In this document: positions 1-5,782 of the stretch, piece by piece
Layout of the letters: each line of letters starts with the position of its first letter
Position numbering within the stretch: the stretch's first letter is position 1
Assembly (NCBI GenBank): GCA_947523045.1
Contig: CANNUR010000184.1
Location: forward strand, 1 to 6,082
DNA length: 6,082 nt
Direction: 5' to 3'
From: an uncultured Prosthecobacter sp.
Lineage (GTDB): Bacteria > Verrucomicrobiota > Verrucomicrobiia > Verrucomicrobiales > Verrucomicrobiaceae
Program-made: the position numbers and the translations under genes
Notes under the pieces: generated by a model
Databases searched by the model: none
The model's input: only the letters and a program-made list of their open reading frames with translations
What the model was told of the DNA's origin: nothing

Positions 1-934
1 ACAACCCATACAGTGATAGTAGTCCAATGATCCAAGTGATTCGCTCTTTGTATACGAATCGATTTGTGATGGGATCGCCAGAGTTAATATTCTCATCGCC
101 CATCAACTCGTCGCAAAGCCTTCCGAGGCAATTGTACATGTGCTGAGAATTAACGGCAAGCAATGCCTCTCCAACAGACTTGTCGAGCCCGTTTCTAGCC
201 AAATAGGCCAATGCGTGTGAATAAAGCAGCGTCAGAGCCTCGAACTCCGCCACATGGTTGTTGGCGTGCTGAAAAGGAGATGCTACATATGACACCAAAA
301 CAGCTGCCGCAGCCAATCTAGCGGCATGCTTTTGATTGGTCTCTTGAATGGTGGAATCTAATTTGAATATGATTTCAAGAAGGTGTCCAAGCTTTGCCTT
401 ATCAAGGTTATCCTCTCCGTTAGCAAGCACCAGTTCCAGAATGGTTTTAAAGCCTATCGAAATTTCATCGGGCCAAAAATCAGATCCTAACTCTTTAAAT
501 TTACTCAGTAGCTCGCCTTTTACGATGGTTTTTAGCTTCGGATATCCCTTCGGCAAACCGTTATTAAAGGCCTCAATAGACGCAGAAACCTCCTCTGAGA
601 GCATGCCATTGATAACAATGCATGCTTGATGCTTTGGTCCTTTCGGGATCGAAGGATGGATGATCGAATGAAAAACGAGTGGTATCAATTGTTGCTCAAG
701 ATCAGACCGCCACTCCGCTAGATTAAGCTGCTTCCCTTTAACTCCTTTAAGCTGAAATGCCCATGGTGTCCCATCTGGAGCTACGGCTAAAATATCCTTC
801 CCAAGCTCCATGGCGCAATGGCGAGACACATGAACTACCTTGTAACCATCCGCCGCCAGACTTTGGCTAAATGGTGTTTGGAATGCTCGTTCTCCAGCGT
901 TATCCAACCAGTTTTCTAGTGCTCTCTCTTGCAT
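1..934 (-). CDS. PD-(D/E)XK nuclease-like protein, C-terminus beyond window
   Basis: The frame is open from an ATG at 934 to the window edge, giving 311 codons with no stop. The start is fixed by a strong Shine-Dalgarno sequence (GGGAGGAG) just upstream. Residues 1-110 fit a PD-(D/E)XK nuclease core: E15 in an N-terminal helix, a strand 'GYKVVHVS' (30-37), then D47 in 'GKDIL', a 'PDG' turn, and Q61-L-K63 in 'FQLKG', the Q-x-K variant of the ExK motif. A strand 'ACIVING' (104-110) and 'SIEAFN' follow, as in many nuclease-like domains whose core is followed by a V/I-x-N-G strand. Residues from about 175 look helical with no clear membrane segment. The gene overlaps the one before it by 35 bp, so translational coupling is likely. 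The DNA is AT-richer than the genes after 2044. The nuclease assignment is a motif-based inference; the family and the missing C-terminus are unknown, and a restriction or other defence role is possible. Confidence 0.7.
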   Translation of the reverse strand, partial: MQERALENWLDNAGERAFQTPFSQSLAADGYKVVHVSRHCAMELGKDILAVAPDGTPWAFQLKGVKGKQLNLAEWRSDLEQQLIPLVFHSIIHPSIPKGPKHQACIVINGMLSEEVSASIEAFNNGLPKGYPKLKTIVKGELLSKFKELGSDFWPDEISIGFKTILELVLANGEDNLDKAKLGHLLEIIFKLDSTIQETNQKHAARLAAAAVLVSYVASPFQHANNHVAEFEALTLLYSHALAYLARNGLDKSVGEALLAVNSQHMYNCLGRLCDELMGDENINSGDPITNRFVYKERITWIIGLLSLYGL

Positions 935-1490
935 TCCACTCCTCCCGTTTTTTCCTCATTAATTGTTCGTATCTGGACCTCCATATGGGATCGTGTTCTA
1001 TCGCTTCGATCGCTTTCTTCATTGAACCCTCGATTGCCACTCCTCCTACGATTGTGAGAGGGTCATGTTTTCCGTCGGGCCTGAATGGAATTTGTATCTT
1101 GTCGAGAACATCTAACAGCGTTTGGGGTCCGACCGAGTTAGTTGAAATAACGTTTCCTGTCTGCGTTATGGCTTCATTAAGAGAATTGATAACTAACCCA
1201 CACTGTTGATCAGCCATTTCGTCGGCCATTTTCATTAGGTGTTCAGTGAGTTGGTCCTCGGTCATCGATCGCTCATCCTCCGTAGAAAGTTTGCTCGTAA
1301 CCTCGATCACTTTGAATTGCGTTTCCTCCTCTCTACCATCAGGTCTCTGTATAAACGAGCGATCTCCTTCGTGTAGCGGGGAGACTTTGATCTCGGAGAA
1401 AACGCCAAGGGTCTCTGCCTTTCGTCTAGCAAAATCTTCATTGATTTGCTTGAGCATGCGGCGCCTCGCTTCGGGGAAGTCAGGAAGCAT
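900..1490 (-). CDS. Hypothetical protein, 196 aa, first gene of a two-gene cassette
   Basis: I do not recognise this protein. The frame stays open upstream to a TTG at 1769, but that extension translates repeat DNA, so I take the ATG at 1490 ('MLPDFPEARRR'). A second ATG at 1457, with GAGG 6 nt upstream, is a good alternative (185 aa). The protein is soluble, charged and mostly helical: helices at about 7-28 and 76-112, a Gly/Pro turn region with 'PFRPDG' and 'LTIVGGVAIEG' (135-155), and a strongly basic C-terminus (about 168-193, rich in R/K/E). No signal peptide, membrane segment or catalytic motif stands out. It sits directly before the nuclease-like gene, overlaps it and shares its AT-richer composition, so the two probably work together. 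A regulator, antitoxin-like partner or structural subunit are all possible; none is shown by the sequence. Confidence 0.6.
   Translation of the reverse strand: MLPDFPEARRRMLKQINEDFARRKAETLGVFSEIKVSPLHEGDRSFIQRPDGREEETQFKVIEVTSKLSTEDERSMTEDQLTEHLMKMADEMADQQCGLVINSLNEAITQTGNVISTNSVGPQTLLDVLDKIQIPFRPDGKHDPLTIVGGVAIEGSMKKAIEAIEHDPIWRSRYEQLMRKKREEWNARESTRKLVG
939..946 (-). promoter_or_regulatory. Strong Shine-Dalgarno sequence of the nuclease-like gene
   Basis: GGGAGGAG lies 4 nt upstream of the ATG at 934 and inside the 3' end of the preceding gene. It decides the start of the nuclease-like gene and suggests coupled translation. Most other genes here lack a comparable site. Confidence 0.75.
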
Positions 1491-1540
1491 GTTAGGAAAC
1501 TGTGCTAGCGTTTCGGATATGCAATCGCAAAAAAGTACCA

Positions 1541-1550
1541 ACTGTACAGT
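1541..1550. promoter_or_regulatory. 10-bp perfect palindrome upstream of the cassette
   Basis: ACTGTACAGT is a perfect palindrome about 50 bp upstream of the chosen start of the minus-strand cassette, in the right place for an operator. It also aligns with the hairpin of the neighbouring repeat units and may simply be a diverged copy. No convincing -35/-10 pair was found beside it, so the regulatory reading is weak. Confidence 0.25.
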
Positions 1551-1636
1551 GGTTGACCCTCGCTGGCTTGCAAGCAGATTAGCGCTATGAGAAAAAGATG
1601 CCAGGCATTTCGTGCTTGGTCCTGGCTGATTTGCAT
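1551..1636. repeat. Degenerate interspersed repeat, copy A
   Basis: This copy has a left half (CGCTGGCTTGCAAGC ... AGCGCTATGA, 1560-1590) and a right half with the palindrome ATGCCAGGCAT (1598-1608), followed by a 21-bp stretch (1603-1623) that recurs exactly at 1941-1961. Read on the minus strand, the right half begins with ATG and encodes 'MQISQDQARNAWHLF'. It lies just upstream of the AT-rich cassette. Confidence 0.7.
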
Positions 1637-1722
1637 ACCCAGATTGTGGCGACGCCGGGAAACGGGAAAACGGGGGCAGGCGACATGAAACGTTGAAGGC
1701 CAATCGTTTTTGCCAGCTTCCA

Positions 1723-1790
1723 GAAAAAAGATGCCAGGCATTCAGTGCTTGAGTCTCGCTGATTTGCAAGCAAAAATGGCGCTATGAAAA
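1723..1790. repeat. Degenerate interspersed repeat, copy B
   Basis: The palindrome ATGCCAGGCAT recurs at 1731-1741, preceded by GAAAAAAG and followed by a CGCTGATTTGCAAGC / GGCGCTATGA block (1757-1786) that matches 1560-1590 in copy A. The minus-strand peptide is 'QISETQALNAWHLF', close to that of copy A, but its in-frame initiator is TTG. A short match, CGTTGAAGGC, also recurs at 1691-1700 and 1801-1810, so the wider region is mosaic. Confidence 0.7.
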
Positions 1791-1927
1791 CGAGGCAACG
1801 CGTTGAAGGCGAGTCGGCTGTGGAGGTGACCTGCTGGTGGGGCTGGTGGCGAAGACGGGTTCGTAGCCAGCCGCGCGTTTGTGATCGGGTGGCCGGTGCA
1901 GGGTGATGTGACGGGAGGTCTCGGTGG

Positions 1928-1975
1928 AAAATGAGATTCAAGGCATTTCGTGCTTGGTCCTCACTGATGTCCACC
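1928..1975. repeat. Degenerate interspersed repeat, copy C
   Basis: This copy shares an exact 21-bp stretch (1941-1961) with copy A, but the palindrome has decayed (ATTCAAGGCAT, 1936-1946). The minus-strand peptide is 'MDISEDQARNALNLIF' with a GTG first codon. The stretch 1811-1927 between copies B and C holds no gene I can support. Copy C lies about 70 bp before the FMN reductase gene. Confidence 0.65.
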
Positions 1976-2043
1976 CCCCGATTGCGGAGCCGCCGGTGCG
2001 GCGCTAGTCTCTGTCTTCATTCGCCGCCTCACTCGACACGCCC

Positions 2044-2625
2044 ATGCCCCCTCCCCGCATCCTCGCCTTCGGCGGCAGCCTCCGCCGCGATTCCTTCAAC
2101 CAAAAACTCGCCGCCGTCGCTGCGGCAGGCGCGCGGGAGGCGGCGGCGGAGGTCACCTTGATCGCCCTGCGCGATTTCCCCCTGCCGGTCTTCGACCAGG
2201 ATCTGGAGGACGCGGAGGGCATGCCAGCCGCGGCCAAGGCGTTGAAACAACTGTTCCGCGAGCATGATGGACTGCTCATCGCCGCGCCGGAATACAACAG
2301 CAGTCTCACCGCCGCCTTGAAGAACGCCCTCGACTGGGTCTCCCGCGCCGAATCCGACGACGAACCGCCGCTGGCGGCCTTCACCGGCAAAACCGCCGTC
2401 CTCTGCGCGGCCTCCCCCGGTGCCCTAGGCGGCCTGCGCGGTCTGGTCCATGTCCGCGCCATCCTGGGCAACATCGGTGTCACCGTCCTGCCGGATCAAG
2501 TCGCCGTCAGCAAGGCGCACGAAGCCTTTGCGGCCGACGGCACGCTGTCCGACGAAAAGCAGGCGGCCCGCGTGCACAAACTCGGTGCCCAACTCGCCCG
2601 CCACCTGACCAAGCTGCTGGCTTGA
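2044..2625 (+). CDS. NADPH-dependent FMN reductase family flavoprotein
   Basis: A 193-residue protein with a flavodoxin-like fold of the NADPH-dependent FMN reductase type (the YieF/ChrR and azoreductase-related group). Such enzymes use NAD(P)H and bound FMN to reduce quinones, chromate, azo dyes or other acceptors in the cytoplasm. Visible marks are the first strand and FMN phosphate loop 'ILAFGGSLRRDSFN' (6-19), the flavin-binding 'APEYNSSLTAALKNALDW' (81-98), and the third loop 'ASPGALGGLRG' (123-133). The length matches the family norm. The ATG at 2044 gives the expected short lead to the first strand; there is no clear Shine-Dalgarno sequence. It is followed by the cupin gene on the same strand after about 110 bp. 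The sequence does not show the true electron acceptor. Family assignment is secure, substrate is not. Confidence 0.92.
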   Translation: MPPPRILAFGGSLRRDSFNQKLAAVAAAGAREAAAEVTLIALRDFPLPVFDQDLEDAEGMPAAAKALKQLFREHDGLLIAAPEYNSSLTAALKNALDWVSRAESDDEPPLAAFTGKTAVLCAASPGALGGLRGLVHVRAILGNIGVTVLPDQVAVSKAHEAFAADGTLSDEKQAARVHKLGAQLARHLTKLLA

Positions 2626-2735
2626 GACGAGAAACGGGGTCGGTGTGCAACGGCCTGACAAAACTTCCCGGCTTCGCAGGCCTCCGCCGCTCGACCTGAC
2701 TTGGCAGCGGGGCCATGGCGTGCCATTCTGAAGGC

Positions 2736-3206
2736 ATGACGCCTGTTCTGCCCCATGCCCTCACCCTGCCTCAGGATGCCAAGGTTCTCCGCGCCCTCGG
2801 CGACGAGGTGACGGTGCTGCTGAGCGGGGCGCAGACGGGAGGGGCGTTCACCATGGTGCAGGTGGTCACCCCGCCGGGCGGGGGACCGCCGCCGCACTGG
2901 CACACGCGCGAGGACGAGTGGTTCTACATCCTCGAGGGCCGGGTTGAATTCTGGCAGGACGGGGTTTGGTCGGAAGTGCCGGCCGGCACCGCCGCCTTCC
3001 TGCCGCGCGGGTCGCCCCACACCTACCGCAACTGCGGCGACACGCCCCTGCGCATGATCGTGCACGCCGCGCCCGCGGGCTTTGAGGTGTTCTTTGAACG
3101 CATCGCCGAGGCCTTCCAGGCCCCTGGCGGCCCGGACATGCCCCGCATCCTCGCGATCAGCGCCGAGCACGGCATCCACTACGTCGACACCCCGGCCAAC
3201 GGGTGA
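2736..3206 (+). CDS. Single-domain cupin protein
   Basis: A 156-residue small beta-barrel protein of the cupin superfamily. Cupin motif 1 is 'GPPPHWHTREDEWFYILEG' with likely metal ligands H54, H56 and E61; motif 2 is 'AGTAAFLPRGSPHTYRN' with the fourth ligand H95. The set is intact, so metal binding is likely. The pattern 'TPPGGGPPPHWH...DEWFYILEG' resembles quercetin 2,3-dioxygenase-like cupins, but such proteins are often annotated only by fold and the substrate cannot be read off. I chose the ATG at 2736 ('MTPVLPHALTLPQ'), which matches where these proteins usually begin; the ATG at 2715 would add seven atypical residues (MACHSEG). It follows the FMN reductase on the same strand, so a shared transcript is possible. 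A REP pair lies downstream. Confidence 0.88.
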   Translation: MTPVLPHALTLPQDAKVLRALGDEVTVLLSGAQTGGAFTMVQVVTPPGGGPPPHWHTREDEWFYILEGRVEFWQDGVWSEVPAGTAAFLPRGSPHTYRNCGDTPLRMIVHAAPAGFEVFFERIAEAFQAPGGPDMPRILAISAEHGIHYVDTPANG

Positions 3207-3256
3207 GGGAGCGCCTCGGCGGCGGCATCCGGGGCGATGCTGTCCGGGGCGGGTGA

Positions 3257-3383
3257 AGTCGGACGCGGCGTCGGTAGGGCGCTACTGCGTGGGCGCCGAC
3301 GAATCGTGTGGGGGCATGCGGCATCGTGGGTGACGACGCATCCTGGGTAAGCAAATCGGACGCGGCGCAGCGCGTCCCTACCG
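3257..3383. repeat. Isolated REP pair (BIME-like module)
   Basis: A GTAG-headed hairpin element on the plus strand (GTAG at 3274, stem GGGCGC.../...GGGCGCC) is followed by two decayed 17-bp units (about 3315-3349) and then by an inverted element (3355-3383). The inverted element is a clean hairpin, GGACGCG-GCGCAG-CGCGTCC, with GTAG on the minus strand at 3381-3378. The order and parts match the copies flanking the transposase at 4715-4858 and 5381-5558. It fills most of the gap between the cupin gene and the small membrane protein gene. Confidence 0.85.
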
Positions 3384-3494
3384 GTGGAGGGGGCGTATTC
3401 AGGACACGCCGACGCCGTTCGCTGGGACGTGCCTTTCCCGGCGAAGGGGATTTTGAGCTCGCCTTGGGGCAGTCGGGTTGTTAGCGTTCGCCTT

Positions 3495-3716
3495 ATGAAC
3501 CGCCAAACCTTGCTCGGCATCGTCCTCATTGTGGGTGGATTGGCCCTGCTGGCTTATGGAGGCTTCACAACCACCCGTCGTGAAAACCTGCTCGAAGTCG
3601 GGGCGCTGAAGGTGCAGGCGGATGTGAAGGAGCAGCACCGCATCCCGCCGGCCGTGTCGCTCGTGACCGTCGCTGCCGGCCTGGTCCTGCTGGCCACTGG
3701 GTTGAAGAAGAGGTGA
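3495..3716 (+). CDS. Small two-helix membrane protein, 73 aa
   Basis: The protein has two predicted membrane helices (about residues 5-22 and 53-69) joined by a polar stretch with 'TTRRENLLEVGALKVQADV' (25-43), and ends in 'KKR'. The pattern recalls a widespread family of small proteins with a 'TTREK...DIGP' loop that I know only as uncharacterised, so no function is assigned. The frame is open upstream to 3384, but those residues come from REP-adjacent DNA; the ATG at 3495 gives the natural N-terminal helix ('MNRQTLLGIVLIVGG'). No clear ribosome binding site is visible. It converges with the secreted-protein gene, leaving only 34 bp between stops and no obvious hairpin terminator. Confidence 0.75.
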   Translation: MNRQTLLGIVLIVGGLALLAYGGFTTTRRENLLEVGALKVQADVKEQHRIPPAVSLVTVAAGLVLLATGLKKR

Positions 3717-3750
3717 GCGGCGGTCTGGGGAAGGAAGGGAATCCAGGGGC

Positions 3751-4461
3751 TCAAGAGGCTTTTTTGCGCAGCCAGCGTGTGCCGATGTCGGGCCGCTCAA
3801 GGGTGGCGATGTCGCCTTGGAGTTCCATTCGCCAGCGTTGGTCGCGGATGTCGATGCGGTCGCCCCTGGCTTTCCAGCGGCCTTTCTCGGGGAGGGTACT
3901 CATTTCGAAAACGCCATCCGGATGCAGGCGAATCTCCGCCATGACGACGGTGCTGGTCGCCGTGCTGTGGTAGGTCCAGAGGGCGATGGTTCTGGGGCTC
4001 GAAGCGACGGATGCTTTGCCCTCGATCTGCGTGCGCAGGCGGGCGAGTTGGTCGAGCGTTTCGAGGTTTTTGCCGGCGTTGCCGCGCAGGAGAGTGTCGA
4101 TGCGGCGCAGGGCGGCGGCGCGCAGAGGCTGCAGTTTCTGATCCCGGGCAGCGTCGTAGCGAGCAAAGAGGGGCGCGAGTTCAGGGGCGGGTGTGATCCC
4201 GGGTTCGCCAGCAAGTTTTCGGCGTACCTGTTCGGTGAGCGCTTGGGCTTCGGCGGTTTTGCCGCTTTGAAGCTGTTGCGCAATGATCGGTGCGGCAGCC
4301 TTTTCGAGGGTGCTGTTGAGTTCGGTGATCTCACGGTTGGCCTGCTGCTCGAAGTCGCTCTGGATCGCCTCGGGGCTATCGGCCCGCGCGGAGGAAAGGC
4401 AACCCAGCATCCAGAGTCCCACGGCGAGCAGGTGTCGGCGATGCGGGAGGTTCATGTTCAT
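3751..4461 (-). CDS. Secreted coiled-coil protein with a beta-rich C-terminal domain
   Basis: A 236-residue protein. It starts with a Sec signal peptide: basic 'HRRH', hydrophobic 'LLAVGLWMLG', and a likely cleavage after 'SARA' (27/28), so it is periplasmic or exported. Residues about 30-150 are charged, helix-rich and probably coiled coil ('FEQQANREITELNSTLEKA', 'LETLDQLARLRTQIEGKA'). Residues about 160-231 form a beta-rich tail with 'LWTYHS', 'LHPDGVFE', 'GRWKARGDRIDI' and 'LQGDIATLERPDIGTRW'. That W...DG...GxW...G.i.i pattern is, from memory, common in secreted proteins of Verrucomicrobiota and Planctomycetota; its role is unknown to me. The start is ATG at 4461, with another in-frame ATG at 4455. 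The gene is convergent with the small membrane protein and has REP repeats immediately upstream, so it probably stands alone. A lipoprotein reading (MLGC) is less likely than ordinary cleavage. Confidence 0.8.
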   Translation of the reverse strand: MNMNLPHRRHLLAVGLWMLGCLSSARADSPEAIQSDFEQQANREITELNSTLEKAAAPIIAQQLQSGKTAEAQALTEQVRRKLAGEPGITPAPELAPLFARYDAARDQKLQPLRAAALRRIDTLLRGNAGKNLETLDQLARLRTQIEGKASVASSPRTIALWTYHSTATSTVVMAEIRLHPDGVFEMSTLPEKGRWKARGDRIDIRDQRWRMELQGDIATLERPDIGTRWLRKKAS

Positions 4462-4500
4462 AAAAGCGCCCGCTTCTTGGCTGGGGTCAAGGCCGATCCT

Positions 4501-4858
4501 GCGTGGGGTGCGCCGTCGGTAGGGCGCCGCTGCGTCGGCGCCGTAGAATCGGTTTGGGGCGGTTCAGTATCTTGGGTGATGCGGCATCCCGGGCAGACAA
4601 ATCGGACGCGGCATCGGTAGGGCGCCGCTGCGTCGGAGCCGAAGAATCGGTTTGGGAGCGGTCAGCCTCGTCGGTGATGCGGGATTGCGGGTGATGCGGC
4701 ATCCCGGGCAGACAAATCGGACGCGCCGTCGGTAGGGCGCTGCTGCGTCGGCACCGAAGATGGGTTTGGGACGGTTCAGCGTCGTGGGTGATGTGGCATT
4801 TCGGGTGATGCGGCATCCCGGGCAGACAAGTCGTACGCGGCGCAGCGCGTCCCTACCA
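4501..4858. repeat. REP array on the 3' side of the transposase
   Basis: Three tandem units of about 115 bp (4501-4599, 4600-4714, 4715-4828), the first truncated. Each has GTAG (4519, 4617, 4732), then an imperfect hairpin (GGCGCC GCTGCGTC GGCGCC in the best case), a GGTTTGGG spacer and one or two 17-bp units, ending GGGCAGACAA. An inverted element with hairpin stems (T/G)ACGCG/CGCGTCC follows (4829-4858), its GTAG on the minus strand at 4856-4853. The array lies between the transposase and the secreted-protein gene, whose promoter region it must contain or abut. No gene is visible in 4462-4852. Confidence 0.9.
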
Positions 4859-5332
4859 TTGGAGGGGGTGAATGCGCCCCAGCCAGGGCCATTCGGTGGG
4901 ATCGCGGACGAGGCCGGCGCGGACGGGGTTGTGGGCCATGTAGACGGCCTTGTCCTGATACTCGCGCTCGCTGCGCAGGCGGTGGTGAAAGAGGCCGCGC
5001 TGCCAGCGCCAGTCGGTCGCCGCGCGGCGCTTGGCGAAGCGATCCTTCCAGAAGGCGGTCCAGTGCTCCACCTCGATCCCCGAACCGGCCCTGGGGGTGG
5101 CAAAGAAGTGCAGGTGGTTTGGCATCAGCAGGAAGTCACCCACCAGCCAGCCCTGAGCGGGGTCGGACCAGAGTTCCTGCAGCAAGCACATCACCCCGGC
5201 CTGCGCACACCATGTGCCGCGTCGTTCCGCACAGACGGTGCACCACAGCACGGTCGCTCCTGTCAGCGTGGGCAGCACGCCCTTGGCAGGGGTGCGTCGG
5301 CCCGTCGGGTCTTCTTCAGGCGACGCAGGCAT
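4853..5332 (-). CDS. REP-associated tyrosine transposase (RAYT, HUH/Y1 family)
   Basis: A 159-residue single-strand DNA transposase of the IS200-like Y1 superfamily. The metal-binding HUH motif is H73-L-H75 in 'LMPNHLHFF'. The catalytic tyrosine is Y125 or Y131 in 'REYQDKAVYMAHNPVRAGLV', the conserved RAYT C-terminal signature, followed by 'EWPW'. 'WCTVCAERRG' (30-39), 'WKDRFAKR' and 'WRWQ...HHRLR' fit the subgroup I recall from Verrucomicrobiota. The frame is open upstream to 5665, but that part translates REP DNA; ATG at 5332 ('MPASPEED') gives the usual family length, with a weak ribosome binding site. The protein looks intact and probably active. Its TAG stop is embedded in the adjacent REP. 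It would nick and rejoin REP hairpins; genome copy number and actual activity cannot be judged here. Confidence 0.92.
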   Translation of the reverse strand: MPASPEEDPTGRRTPAKGVLPTLTGATVLWCTVCAERRGTWCAQAGVMCLLQELWSDPAQGWLVGDFLLMPNHLHFFATPRAGSGIEVEHWTAFWKDRFAKRRAATDWRWQRGLFHHRLRSEREYQDKAVYMAHNPVRAGLVRDPTEWPWLGRIHPLQW

Positions 5333-5380
5333 GAAGCCAGCCTGATGGAACGGAGGCCGCTGGACAAGTCCAAACGGTTG

Positions 5381-5722
5381 AATCGGACGCGGCATCGGTA
5401 GGGCGCCGCTGCGCCGGCGCCGAAGATGGGTTTGGGGCGGTTCAGCGTCGTGGGTGATGCGGCATCCTGGGTGATGCGGCATCCTGGGTGATGCGGCATC
5501 CTGGGTGATGCGGCATTCAAAGAGGACAAGTCGGACGCGGCGCAGCGCGTCCCTACCGGGGGATGGGTAGGGCGCTGCTGCGCCGGCGCCGACGAATCGG
5601 TCTTGGGGCATGTGGCCGCGTGATTGATGTGGCATTGCGGGTGATGCGGCGTCGTGGGCAGACAAATCGGACGCGGCGTCGGTAGGGCGCTGCTGCGTCG
5701 GCGCCGAAGATGGGTTTGGGGT
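5381..5722. repeat. REP array on the 5' side of the transposase
   Basis: From left to right: a plus-oriented REP (GTAG at 5398, near-perfect stem GGCGCC...GGCGCC), a run of 17-bp units, an inverted REP (5529-5558, GTAG on the minus strand at 5556-5553), then two more plus-oriented REPs (GTAG at 5567 and 5682), the last followed by unrelated sequence. Together with 5333-5380 it separates the transposase start from its upstream REP. It fills the space up to the methyltransferase, whose leader (5723-5782) shows no obvious promoter. No gene is supported in 5333-5782. Confidence 0.9.
5454..5517. repeat. 17-bp palindromic tandem repeat, four units
   Basis: GTGATGCGGCATCCTGG starts at 5454, 5471, 5488 and 5505; the last unit is cut short. 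Each unit contains the 11-bp palindrome GATGC-G-GCATC. The other REP units here carry only one or two copies of this 17-mer, so this is a local expansion. Confidence 0.9.
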
Positions 5723-5782
5723 GGGGCGCCGCGGACAAAATAGCGCTCGCGTGGGGGCGGTTTAGGGTGCCTGATCCGAGGC

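Larger units (their letters stand above)
4501..5722. mobile_element. RAYT/REP locus (transposase with its palindromic repeats)
   Basis: The locus is a REP-associated tyrosine transposase gene bracketed by arrays of GTAG-headed hairpin repeats in both orientations. From the known biology of RAYTs, the protein recognises GTAG/GGAG plus the foot of a REP hairpin and is thought to spread REPs, not itself, around the chromosome. No terminal inverted repeats or target duplication of a classical insertion sequence were seen. Confidence 0.8.

Noticed and set aside
871..1209. Plus-strand open frame antisense to the two AT-rich genes
   Set aside because: It overlaps both minus-strand genes, has no family resemblance and lacks a ribosome binding site; likewise 348-629 and 1246-1590.
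1491..1769. N-terminal extension of the 196-residue protein to a TTG at 1769 (289 residues)
   Set aside because: The added residues translate the repeat copies, are Ser/Pro-rich and low in protein-like pattern, and the TTG lacks a ribosome binding site.
1687..1810. Integron attC sites suggested by AACGTTGAAGGC and AACGCGTTGAAGGC
   Set aside because: They do not fit the GTTRRRY/RYYYAAC core pairing, and no integrase or cassette spacing is visible.
3384..3494. N-terminal extension of the small membrane protein to 110 residues
   Set aside because: The extra 37 residues come from REP-adjacent DNA and would place a polar segment before the first helix.
3717..3750. Bidirectional terminator between the convergent genes
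   Set aside because: No stem-loop with T-run was found in the 34-bp gap; the T6 near 3761 lies inside the coding sequence without a stem.
4399..4410. Lipobox (MLGC) in the signal peptide of the secreted protein
   Set aside because: Met and Leu at -3/-2 are atypical, and a good AxA cleavage site (SARA) follows.
4564..5103. Minus-strand open frame with repeated 'GRDALRRVR' and 'ALPTARPI' peptides
   Set aside because: It is read-through of the REP hairpins and a shadow of the transposase in another frame; the same holds for 4487-4816, 5263-5895 and 5553-5738.
5333..5665. N-terminal extension of the transposase to 270 residues
   Set aside because: The extension is translated REP and 17-bp repeat DNA; the start at 5332 gives the normal RAYT length.
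5381..5722. CRISPR array
   Set aside because: The repeats are palindromic REPs and contiguous 17-mers without unique spacers of even length, and no cas gene is present.
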